Part shown: positions 5,786 through 15,935 of the stretch, one piece after another | Position numbering within the stretch: position 1 is the stretch's first letter | How the letters are laid out: each line of letters begins with the position of its first letter | Assembly: GCA_036497785.1 (NCBI GenBank) | Contig: DASXIW010000150.1 | Coordinates: forward strand, 1 to 19,773 | Origin: DASXIW01 sp036497785 | Lineage (GTDB): Bacteria > Pseudomonadota > Alphaproteobacteria > Acetobacterales > Acetobacteraceae | Reading direction: 5' to 3' | Length of the DNA: 19,773 bases | The notes under the pieces: model-generated | The model's database searches: none | Told to the model about the DNA's origin: nothing | The model's input: the letters and a program-made list of their open reading frames with translations, nothing else | Position numbers and translations under genes: made by a program

Positions 5786-7132
5786 ATGTCCATCCCTGCC
5801 CTGTCGCCTCGCGACACCGAACCCAGCGTCGCCGAACTGATCGCCGCGCGGCCGTACCTGTCCATGAACGCCCTCGACGGCCTGATGCTGGAGGGCGTGC
5901 CACTGGGCGCGATCGCCGATGCGCTGGGCACGCCTGCCTGGGTGTATTCCGCCGGCACCATGCGCGCGCGGCTGGCCGAACTCGCCACCGCCCTGGATGG
6001 GCTGGATGCGCATATTCACTACGCCGTGAAGGCCAACGACCATCTGGCCGTGCTGCGGGTCTTCGCCGCCGGCGGCGCCGGGGCGGATGTGGTCAGCGAG
6101 GGCGAGCTGCGCCGCGCCCGGCTGGCCGGCATTCCCGGCGGCCATATCGTGTTCTCCGGCGTCGGCAAGACGGTGGCCGAAATCCGGCTGGCGCTGGCCG
6201 AGGACATCGCCCAGCTTAACGTCGAAAGCCCGGCCGAGCTGGGGATGATTTCCGCCATCGCCACGCAGATGGGCCGCAAGGCGCGGGTGGCGCTGCGCGT
6301 CAACCCGGATGTGGATGCCGGAACCCATGCCAAGATCACCACCGGCAAGGCCGACAACAAATTCGGCATTCCCTACGCCGATGCCGCGGATCTGTACGCA
6401 CTTGCCGCCACCCTGCCCGGCGTCGCGCCCGTCGGCATCGCGCTGCATATCGGCAGTCAAATACTCTCCATGGCGCCATATCGGGCCGCCTATGCCCGCG
6501 CGGCCGAGCTGATTCGCACGCTGAGGGCGCGGGGGCTGGCCGTCACGCGCATGGATTGCGGCGGTGGCCTGGGCATCGGCTATACGGGCGAGGCGGGCGC
6601 CTCACCCACGGCCTTCGCCGGCGCGCTGCGCGCCAGCTTCGCCGGCATGGATGTCGAGCTGATGGTCGAGCCGGGACGCTGGCTGGTGGGGCCGGCCGGC
6701 GTGCTTCTTGCGTCCGTTCTTCTGACGAAGGGCGATGGACGTTTCATGGTGCTGGACGCGGCAATGAACGATCTGATCCGGCCCGCAATGTACGATGCAT
6801 GGCACGGCATCGTGCCGCTCGCCGCCGGCAATGCGGTGGGTGCGGCGGCACCGGTGGACGTGGTGGGACCGGTCTGCGAAACCGGCGACACCTTCGCGCG
6901 CGGTCGCCTGCTGCCCGTTCTTCCCGCCGGGGCGCGCGTGGCGCTGCTGGATGCCGGCGCCTATGGCGCGGTGATGAGCTCCAGCTACAATGCCCGGCCC
7001 GAATTGCCGATCGCGATGGTCGACGGCGATCGCTGGGCCGTGATCCGCGCTCGCCAGCCGCATGAGCGTCTATGGGAAGGTGAAACCATTCCCGATTTCC
7101 TGCCCCCGATTTCCCGAATCCCGACTTCGTAA
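5786..7132 (+). CDS. lysA: Diaminopimelate decarboxylase
   Basis: LysA decarboxylates meso-diaminopimelate to L-lysine, the last step of lysine synthesis, using PLP in an alanine-racemase-like barrel. The 448-residue product has the PLP lysine in HYAVKANDHLAVL (Lys82), the barrel His in ALHIGSQ (His221), the phosphate-binding glycines CGGGLGIGY (258-266), VEPGRWLVG (about 295), CETGDTFARGR with the catalytic Cys364 contributed across the dimer, and the AYGAVMSSSYNARP end motif. Length is slightly above the usual 420. I favour ATG 5786 (MSIPALSP); GTG 5753 would add 11 residues and neither has a strong ribosome-binding site. It follows the lipoprotein gene after a 133-bp gap that holds a hairpin. 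Confidence 0.96.
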   Translation: MSIPALSPRDTEPSVAELIAARPYLSMNALDGLMLEGVPLGAIADALGTPAWVYSAGTMRARLAELATALDGLDAHIHYAVKANDHLAVLRVFAAGGAGADVVSEGELRRARLAGIPGGHIVFSGVGKTVAEIRLALAEDIAQLNVESPAELGMISAIATQMGRKARVALRVNPDVDAGTHAKITTGKADNKFGIPYADAADLYALAATLPGVAPVGIALHIGSQILSMAPYRAAYARAAELIRTLRARGLAVTRMDCGGGLGIGYTGEAGASPTAFAGALRASFAGMDVELMVEPGRWLVGPAGVLLASVLLTKGDGRFMVLDAAMNDLIRPAMYDAWHGIVPLAAGNAVGAAAPVDVVGPVCETGDTFARGRLLPVLPAGARVALLDAGAYGAVMSSSYNARPELPIAMVDGDRWAVIRARQPHERLWEGETIPDFLPPISRIPTS

Positions 7133-7146
7133 ATGACAGGCCCACG

Positions 7147-9807
7147 ATGACCGAACAACCGCAAGCCCCGGACGGAACGCCCCCGCTTCCCCCCGGTTTG
7201 CGGCGACGGCGCGCGCTGGCCCGCGCCATCCTGCTGTTCGAGCAGGCGTGGCCGGCATTGTGGCCGCCCTTCGGCGTGGCGGGGCTGTTCGTCTGCGCGG
7301 CATTGCTGGATCTGCCTTCCATGCTGCCGCCGGCGCTGCATGTCGCCCTGCTGGCGGTGGTGGGATTGCTCGTGCTCGGGTTGCTGGTGCGGGGGTTGCG
7401 CCGGATCACCGCACCCGATGCGGCGGATGCCGATCGGCGGCTGGAGCGCGCCTCCGGCCTGCCGCACCGGCCGCTGGCGGTGTTCACGGACAAGCCGGCG
7501 GTACCGGGTGCGGAGGCGCTTTGGCGGGCGCATGTGGCCCGCGCCGCCGCCCAGATCGGCCGGTTGCGCGTCGGCCTGCCGCGTCCGGGCCTCGCCGCCC
7601 GCGATCCGCGCGCGCTGCGTGGGGCGTTGCTGGTGGCGCTGTTCGCCTGCTTCGTGATCGCCGGCGCCGATACGCCGCTGCGGCTGGCCCGCGCCATGAC
7701 GCCCGCTTTCACACCCCAGGCCGGGCCGCCCGCCACCGAATTGCAGGCCTGGATCACGCCGCCCGGCTTCACCGGGCTCGCGCCGCTATTCCTCAAGACC
7801 GACGGCAAACCCGTCTCGGTGCCCGCCGGCTCCCATCTGACGGTCAGCCTGACCGGTGGAACCGGCACGCCCAGCCTGATCCTGAACGGCAAGTCCGCGC
7901 CATTCCAAACCCTCGGCAATGCCAGCTTCCAGGCCGATCAGGACCTGTCCGCCGGGGGTCGCCTGGCGATCCGGCGCGGCGGCCAGGAACTCGGCGCGTG
8001 GGAGCTGACGGTGGTGGCGGACCGGGCGCCCGAGGTGAGCTTCCCCGAACCGCCCGGGGCGACGCGCGCGGAGAGGGTGCCGCAGACCCGCCTGCCCTGG
8101 CAGGTGTCGCACGAATACGGCGTGGTGTCGTTGCAGGCCGAACTGCGCCTGAAGGCACGGCCCAATGATCCGCCGCTGGTGGTGGCCATTCCGCTGCCCG
8201 GCGGCTCGCCGAAATCCGCCAGGGGTGTCCGCCTGCAGGATCTCACGGCCAGCCCATGGGCCGGCCTGCCGGTGACGGCGCGGCTGGTGGCGCGCGATGC
8301 GACCGGGCTGACCGGCGCCAGCGCCACGGCCGAATTCGCCCTGCCGGAACGCCATTTCCAAAACCCTATCGCCCGCGCGCTGATGGCGGCGCGCAAGATG
8401 CTGACGCTGAAACCGGATGAACGGCTGCCCGCGCTGGCGCTGCTGGACCAACTCGCCGGCCTGGACAATGTATGGAAGGACGATCTGGGCGGCTTCCTCA
8501 ACCTGTCCGCCATCAACGCGCTGCTGTATCGCAACCTGTCCCCCGGCGCGGTGCCCGATGCACAGGGGCGCATGTGGCAACTGGCCCTGCACCTGGAAGA
8601 AGGTGCGACGGAACAGACGGCGCGCGCGCTGGCCCAGGCGCGCGAGGCGTTGCGCGAGGCGCTGGATGCGCAGCAGCGCGGCGACAAGATCGACCCCGCC
8701 GAGATCGACCGCCGGATGCAGGATTTGCAGGAGGCGCTGGACCGCCATTTGCAGGCGCTGGCCGAACAGGCGCGCCGTGACCCATCCAGCGAGCAATTCG
8801 ACCCGAACAGCCAGCCTTTGGATGCGCGCAACATGGAGCGCAAGGCCGAGCAGATGCGCAACGCCGCCCGCCAGGGCAAGATGGACGCCGCGCGCCAGAA
8901 CCTGGCCGAGCTGGACAAGATGCTGGAGGAATTGGAGAACGCCCGCCCCGAGCATGGCCAGATGACCGAGGCCGAGCGTAAGCGCGCCGAAAAGCGCCAG
9001 CGCGGGCAGCAGCAAATGAGCGTGCTGCAGGATATCGTGCGGCGCCAGGGCAGCCTGCTGGACCACTCCCAGAGCCGCGCGGACGACTCCGGCACCCGCC
9101 AGCGCCTGGGCCAGTTCGACCAGCCCCAATCCTCGAACGACCGGTCTTCGGCCGACCAGTCCTCGACCGACCAGCAGCAGGACAATGCGGAACGCAAGGC
9201 CGACCGGACCGTGCAGCAGGCGCTGCGCCTGGCCCTGGGCGAATTGATGCAGCAATATGGCGACCTGACCGGCAAGGTCCCGCCCAATCTGGGCGACGCG
9301 GACAGCGCCATGCGCGATTCGGCCCAGGCGCTGGCCGCCGGCCAGGACGGCAACGCCGAGGACGCCCAGCAGCGCGCCATCGAGGCTTTGCAGAAAGGCG
9401 GCCAGGGCATGAGCCAGCAAATGGCCCGGCAATTCGGGCGCGGCCAGCAATCCGGCGATGACGGCCAGGGCGACCAGGAAGCCGACCAGGAAGGGGACGG
9501 GGAAGGCCAGGGCCAGATGACCGGCACCGAACCCGGAAACGATCAATACGGCAACGCCCCCGGCAGCCAGCAGCGCGGCGGCTCCCGCTCCATGGCCCGA
9601 CAAGGCGACGATCGCCGCGATCCGCTGGGCAGGCGGCTGCGGCCTGGTACCTCGGGCGCCGATGATGACGGCGACGTGACGGTGCCGGACCAGATGGAAG
9701 CCGCCCGCACACGCGCCATCCAGGAAGAACTCCGCCGGCGCGGCGCGGACCGGACCCGGCCGCAACCGGAGCTGGATTACATCGGGCGCCTGTTGCAGCA
9801 GTTTTAG
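7147..9807 (+). CDS. Large Gln-rich membrane protein, DUF4175 / TIGR02302 type
   Basis: This 886-residue protein matches the alphaproteobacterial family known by name as TIGR02302/DUF4175, whose function is not established. Hydrophobic segments lie at about residues 42-56, 62-84 and 158-174, giving a short membrane-anchored N-terminus. A middle part with beta-rich, probably periplasmic character follows (about 190-400, including TPPGFTGLAPLFLKT). From about 470 onward the sequence is helical, then strongly Gln/Asp/Arg-rich low complexity (QQMSVLQDIVRRQGSLLDHS, QQGDDGQGDQ-like stretches), ending in YIGRLLQQF. The start at ATG 7147 lies only 14 bases behind lysA, so the two are probably co-transcribed. 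Low-complexity repeats are part of the family's character rather than a sign of damage. Confidence 0.88.
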   Translation: MTEQPQAPDGTPPLPPGLRRRRALARAILLFEQAWPALWPPFGVAGLFVCAALLDLPSMLPPALHVALLAVVGLLVLGLLVRGLRRITAPDAADADRRLERASGLPHRPLAVFTDKPAVPGAEALWRAHVARAAAQIGRLRVGLPRPGLAARDPRALRGALLVALFACFVIAGADTPLRLARAMTPAFTPQAGPPATELQAWITPPGFTGLAPLFLKTDGKPVSVPAGSHLTVSLTGGTGTPSLILNGKSAPFQTLGNASFQADQDLSAGGRLAIRRGGQELGAWELTVVADRAPEVSFPEPPGATRAERVPQTRLPWQVSHEYGVVSLQAELRLKARPNDPPLVVAIPLPGGSPKSARGVRLQDLTASPWAGLPVTARLVARDATGLTGASATAEFALPERHFQNPIARALMAARKMLTLKPDERLPALALLDQLAGLDNVWKDDLGGFLNLSAINALLYRNLSPGAVPDAQGRMWQLALHLEEGATEQTARALAQAREALREALDAQQRGDKIDPAEIDRRMQDLQEALDRHLQALAEQARRDPSSEQFDPNSQPLDARNMERKAEQMRNAARQGKMDAARQNLAELDKMLEELENARPEHGQMTEAERKRAEKRQRGQQQMSVLQDIVRRQGSLLDHSQSRADDSGTRQRLGQFDQPQSSNDRSSADQSSTDQQQDNAERKADRTVQQALRLALGELMQQYGDLTGKVPPNLGDADSAMRDSAQALAAGQDGNAEDAQQRAIEALQKGGQGMSQQMARQFGRGQQSGDDGQGDQEADQEGDGEGQGQMTGTEPGNDQYGNAPGSQQRGGSRSMARQGDDRRDPLGRRLRPGTSGADDDGDVTVPDQMEAARTRAIQEELRRRGADRTRPQPELDYIGRLLQQF
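9130..9174 (+). repeat. Three in-frame 15-bp tandem units in the Gln-rich gene
   Basis: Three consecutive 15-base units (9130-9144, 9145-9159, 9160-9174) encode SSNDR, SSADQ and SSTDQ. They agree at most positions and keep the frame. They sit in the low-complexity part of the DUF4175-type protein and are likely a product of replication slippage. Confidence 0.75.
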
Positions 9808-9822
9808 ATCGGATAGAGGCGA

Positions 9823-9845
9823 GGCCAGGGCAGTGCGCCCTGGCC
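9823..9845. terminator. Strong hairpin between convergent genes
   Basis: GGCCAGGGC (9823-9831) and GCCCTGGCC (9837-9845) form a perfect 9-bp GC-rich stem with the 5-nt loop AGTGC. It lies in the 45-bp gap between the ends of the DUF4175-type gene and maeB, so it can serve both directions. Neither side has a clear T-run, which is common in GC-rich alphaproteobacteria. Confidence 0.65.
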
Positions 9846-9852
9846 CTTGCTC

Positions 9853-12138
<2,286 letters not shown>

Positions 12139-12154
12139 TGGTCGTTTCCCCGGA

Positions 12155-12200
12155 AGAGCATGATAGGATTGGCGCATCATGGCGGTTCGCACGCGCCGGG
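12155..12200 (-). promoter_or_regulatory. Candidate promoter of maeB with a small inverted repeat
   Basis: Read on the minus strand, TATCAT (12160-12165) is a good -10 about 22 bases upstream of the maeB ATG. No clear -35 is present at 17 bp. CATGAT (12159-12164) and ATCATG (12176-12181) form a perfect inverted repeat that overlaps this -10, so it could be a regulator site. Confidence 0.3.
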
Positions 12201-12259
12201 GGAAGCCATGGCCGCGACCTCCCCGGGGGAAGCAGGTCTGCCCTGCCCGCAGGGCGGGA

Positions 12260-12903
12260 TCAGCCCCGCCGGCGACGGCGGACCACCGTGCCCAGCGCAA
12301 CCAGGGCAAATCCCAGCATGCCGAGCGTGGCGGGCTCGGGCACCCGCGTGGCGTCCGTGGTGGCGGAAAACGTCACGTCGCATGGCCCCTGGGTCGTGAG
12401 TGTGAAGATGCCGGGGGTAGGATCGTAGCCGGAGAGGTCGAATATGCCCTGCCCGGCAATGGCCAATGTGGGCAGCGAAGAAACGGACCCGATGGTCTGG
12501 CTGATGATCGACAGGCCAGTCAATTCGAAGGTCAGAACCGAGCTGTCCAATGAGATCGTATAGAAATCGTCGATCGGCAAGCTCGGCGAGAAGCTTGTCA
12601 GATCCTTGATCGTTCCGCACCCGCCCGTGGTGAAGCTGGGGCATGTCGCGCTGTTGAAGGCGGCGGCGAAGGTGCCGGTCGATCCGCTGCCGAGCGAAAT
12701 CGTGCCGGGCGTGCCGATGGCGGTCTGGCGGTTGTGGAGAAAATCGAGGCCGGTGGCGTCGCCCACGGAATCGCACCGATCGGCGCGGCCGAACCGGCAA
12801 TGCTGATCTGGCTGCCCCGTGCGATCGGCACGGCCGCCGCCGGCATCGCCAGCGAAACCCATAGCGTCGGCAGACCGAAGGCCATCGACGGATTTTTCTG
12901 CAT
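12260..12903 (-). pseudogene. PEP-CTERM exported protein, frameshifted
   Basis: This gene once encoded a secreted protein of about 214 residues sorted by the exosortase/PEP-CTERM system. It starts at ATG 12903 with GGAGGG upstream on the minus strand. The signal peptide MQKNPSMAFGLPTLWVSLAM with AAA before the expected cleavage reads to about residue 43 (SAAPIG). The protein then continues one frame over as DSVGDATGLDFLHN, so one base appears to be missing near 12772-12775. The rest is a Thr/Ser/Gly-rich beta-type mature part (ISLGSGSTGTFAAAFNSATC, GGCGTIKDL, ILS-type strands) ending in VPEPATLGMLGFALVALG and a short RRRRRG tail, the classical PEP-CTERM sorting signal. No exosortase gene is in the window. 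Whether the shift is natural or a sequencing error cannot be told here. Its function is unknown; members often take part in extracellular matrix or surface material. Confidence 0.75.
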
Positions 12904-13273
12904 TTTCCCTCCGTTTCCTGATACGGCCAACGCCCCACACTTCCGAAGTAATGCAAACAAAATACCAGTGCATGAATCCAACGAGATGATCCGAGCTGCC
13001 TCCTATTATTGTAAACGCTCTTTACCCTTCATTGTTTCTGCTGGGTACGCATCGCAGTTTTTATTTGCGCAATTTCGGATACTTTATTGTCTTGCGTTGT
13101 ACGCTACTCTCGCATTCGTGATATTTTCTAAACCCGCGTACTATTCGCGCGCATGCAGGCCCCGCACGCACGACTCTGACGGGAAAACACGCTGCGCCTG
13201 GCCGCTTCCGCCTCATGGCCAAAGCGCGCCCGTGGCTCTTCGCAATCATCCGCGTCGAGGCTAGACGAAGGGC
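12904..13273. other. AT-richer 370-bp divergent spacer before mutS
   Basis: No gene is supported in this stretch between the divergent PEP-CTERM gene and mutS. About 13000-13140 is clearly AT-richer than the surroundings. One weak plus-strand promoter candidate is TTGTAC (13097-13102), 17 bp, GATATT (13120-13125), about 150 bases before mutS. The distance from there to mutS is GC-rich and shows no structure I can name. The spacer probably holds promoters for both directions. The open frames that cross it are shadows of the neighbouring genes. Confidence 0.4.
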
Positions 13274-15928
13274 ATGAAGACCCAAGCCGCCCAATCGGCC
13301 AAAGAAGCGTCCGCCAATGGCGCCACCCCCGCGATGGCGCAGTGGTTCGCCGCCAAGGCGGAGCATCCCGATGCGCTGCTGTTCTTCCGGATGGGCGATT
13401 TCTATGAAATGTTCTTCGCGGATGCGCAGGCCGCGGCAACGGCACTGGACATCGCGCTGACCCGTCGTGGCGAGCATGCCGGGCAGCCCATTGCCATGTG
13501 CGGCGTGCCGGTGGCGGCCGCGGATGCCTATCTGGCCCGGCTGATCCGGCGCGGCTTTCGCGTGGCGGTTTGCGAGCAGATGGAAGACCCGAAGCTGCGC
13601 ACCGGCAAGGGACCGATCCGCCGCGAAGTGGTGCGGCTGGTCACGCCGGGCACGCTGACCGAGGACGCGCTGCTTGAGGCGGGGCGGCCCAATCTGCTGC
13701 TGGCGCTGGCGCTCGCCGATGGGGCAGCGGGGGCGGCGTGGCTGGACGTGTCCACCGGCCTGTTCGAAACCCAGCGCGTGCCCCTCCCCGCTTTGCCCGC
13801 CTTGCTTGGACGGCTGGATCCGGCGGAGATCCTGGCACCCGCCTCGCTCGATCTGGGGGACTGGGCCGCGCGACGTGCCCCCTCGCCCGACCCGTCAACG
13901 GCGCCACTCGCGCGGCGCCGGCTGGGCGAAAGCTTCGCGGCCGCCAGCCTGGATGCGTTCGGCCATTTCTCGGATTCCGAGGCGATGGCGGCGGCATTGG
14001 GGCTGGACTATGTGCGCCTGACCCAAGGCGGTAAGCTGCCGCGCCTGTCGCATCCCGTGCCGCTGGGCGAGACCGGGCGGTTGGAGCTGGATGCGGCGAC
14101 CCGCGCCAGCCTGGAGATCACCCGGGCGCGCGATGGCGGGGCGGCGCATACGCTGCTGGCGGCGGTGCAGCGCACCGCCACGGCCTCGGGCGCGCGGCTG
14201 CTGGCGGAGTGGCTGTCTGCCCCGCTCACCGAGTTGGAGGCGATCGGACGGCGGCAGGATTGCTGGTTGTGGCTGCTCGCCAACCCTGATCAGGCCACCA
14301 GCATCCGGGCCGCCCTGCGCGCCGCCCCCGACATGGCGCGGGCGCTGGCGCGGCTCTCACTGGGCCGGGGCGGCCCGCGCGATCTCGCCGCCCTGGGCAA
14401 CGGTCTGGCGGCCGCGCGCGAGGCCGCCGCCGCGCTGGACGGCCCGTTGCCGGGACTGCTCGCCGAGATTCGCGACGGCTTGCAGGCCGCACCTGATCTG
14501 CAGGCGCCGCTGGGGCGCGCGTTGATCGATCCCGCCCCCGCCCGGCTTGATGACGGCGCCATCGCCGCGGGCTTCGACGCGGAGCTGGACGCCGAACGCG
14601 GCCTGCGCGACGACAGCCGCCGGGTGATCGCCACGCTGCAACTGGATTACGCGCAGAAATACGGTGTCGCCAGCCTGAAGATCCGCCACCACGCCCAGCT
14701 CGGCTATGTGGTGGAGGCGCCGGCCGCCGCGGTGGAGAAGCTGCGCGCGCATGCCGAGCTCACGCTGCGCCAGGGCATGGCGAATGGGGCGCGCTTCACC
14801 TGTCCCGAACTCTCCGAACTGGACCGGCGCATCAGCGAGGCGGCGGATCGGGCGGCGGCGCGGGAACGGGCGGTGTTCGCCCATCTGGTGGCGCTAGCGC
14901 TGCGCGAGGCCGACGCGCTGGCCGGATGCGCTGCGGCACTGGCGGCACTGGATGTCGCGCAATCCAGCGCCAGGCTCGCATCCTCCGGCAGCTGGTGCCG
15001 CCCGGTGCTGTCCGACGATCTGGCCTTCGACGTGACGGCGGGCCGGCATCCGGTGGTGGAGGCAGCACTGGCCGGCACGGCCTCGTTCATCGCCAATGAC
15101 TGCGACCTGTCGCTCGATCGCCGGCTGCTGCTGCTGACCGGGCCGAACATGGCGGGCAAATCCACCTATCTGCGGCAGAACGCGCTGATCGCCATTCTCG
15201 CCCAGGCCGGATTGCCCACGCCCGCGGCGAGCGTGCGGCTGGGCGTGGTGGACCGGCTGTTTTCCCGCGTGGGGGCGGCCGACGACCTGGCACGCGGGCG
15301 CAGCACCTTCATGGTGGAGATGACCGAAACCGCCTCGATCCTGCATCAGGCCGGTCCGCGCAGCCTTGTTGTCGTGGATGAGATCGGCCGTGGCACCGCG
15401 ACGCTGGACGGGCTGGCGATTGCCTGGGCTGTGCTGGAAGCGTTGCACAACGCCACGCGTTGCCGCACCATATTCGCCACGCATTTTCATGAACTGGCGC
15501 AACTGACGCACGAACTGCCCCGGCTGCGCCCGCACATGATGCGCGTTAAGGAATGGAAACAGGATGTGGTGTTTTTGCACGAGGTAGGCGAAGGCTCGGG
15601 CGGTCGCAGTTGGGGCGTACATGTCGCCCGCCTCGCCGGCGTTCCCGCACCGGTGGTGAAGCGTGCCGGCGCCCTGCTTCAGGCATTGGAGACGCGCGCG
15701 GGCCGCATGACGGAGGCCGCGGCGCTGCCTTTGTTCGCCGCGGCGGTGCAGGACGACAGCGATCACCACATAGATACCGGGCCGATGGAAAGCGAAACCC
15801 CCGATCCGGTGCGTGCGGCATTGGCGGCAATCGACCCTGATCGGCTGACGCCGCGCGAGGCATTGGAGTCGCTCTACCGATTGCGGTCTTTGCTGACTGT
15901 CGCGCAGGGCGACGAGCCGATAACATAA
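13274..15928 (+). CDS. mutS: DNA mismatch repair ATPase MutS
   Basis: MutS recognises base mismatches and small loops and starts methyl-independent or MutL-dependent repair. The 884-residue product is full length. The mismatch-binding Phe-x-Glu motif is GDFYEMF (Phe43, Glu45). A connector and core/lever region follows, then the ATPase with Walker A TGPNMAGKST (622-631), the LARGRSTFMVEMTE signature, Walker B SLVVVDEIGRGTATLDG (about 697-713) and the THFHEL histidine switch. The C-terminal region with the helix-turn-helix dimerisation part is present, ending PREALESLYRLRSLL. ATG 13274 follows GAAGGGC. It ends seven bases before glnD, so the two are likely co-transcribed. No sign of damage is seen. 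Confidence 0.97.
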   Translation: MKTQAAQSAKEASANGATPAMAQWFAAKAEHPDALLFFRMGDFYEMFFADAQAAATALDIALTRRGEHAGQPIAMCGVPVAAADAYLARLIRRGFRVAVCEQMEDPKLRTGKGPIRREVVRLVTPGTLTEDALLEAGRPNLLLALALADGAAGAAWLDVSTGLFETQRVPLPALPALLGRLDPAEILAPASLDLGDWAARRAPSPDPSTAPLARRRLGESFAAASLDAFGHFSDSEAMAAALGLDYVRLTQGGKLPRLSHPVPLGETGRLELDAATRASLEITRARDGGAAHTLLAAVQRTATASGARLLAEWLSAPLTELEAIGRRQDCWLWLLANPDQATSIRAALRAAPDMARALARLSLGRGGPRDLAALGNGLAAAREAAAALDGPLPGLLAEIRDGLQAAPDLQAPLGRALIDPAPARLDDGAIAAGFDAELDAERGLRDDSRRVIATLQLDYAQKYGVASLKIRHHAQLGYVVEAPAAAVEKLRAHAELTLRQGMANGARFTCPELSELDRRISEAADRAAARERAVFAHLVALALREADALAGCAAALAALDVAQSSARLASSGSWCRPVLSDDLAFDVTAGRHPVVEAALAGTASFIANDCDLSLDRRLLLLTGPNMAGKSTYLRQNALIAILAQAGLPTPAASVRLGVVDRLFSRVGAADDLARGRSTFMVEMTETASILHQAGPRSLVVVDEIGRGTATLDGLAIAWAVLEALHNATRCRTIFATHFHELAQLTHELPRLRPHMMRVKEWKQDVVFLHEVGEGSGGRSWGVHVARLAGVPAPVVKRAGALLQALETRAGRMTEAAALPLFAAAVQDDSDHHIDTGPMESETPDPVRAALAAIDPDRLTPREALESLYRLRSLLTVAQGDEPIT

Positions 15929-15935
15929 GGTTTGA

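Noticed and set aside
7786..9765. Long open frame (about 659 codons) on the minus strand opposite the DUF4175-type gene
   Set aside because: It is the low-complexity mirror image of the Gln/Asp-rich coding sequence, with no independent ribosome-binding site or motif.
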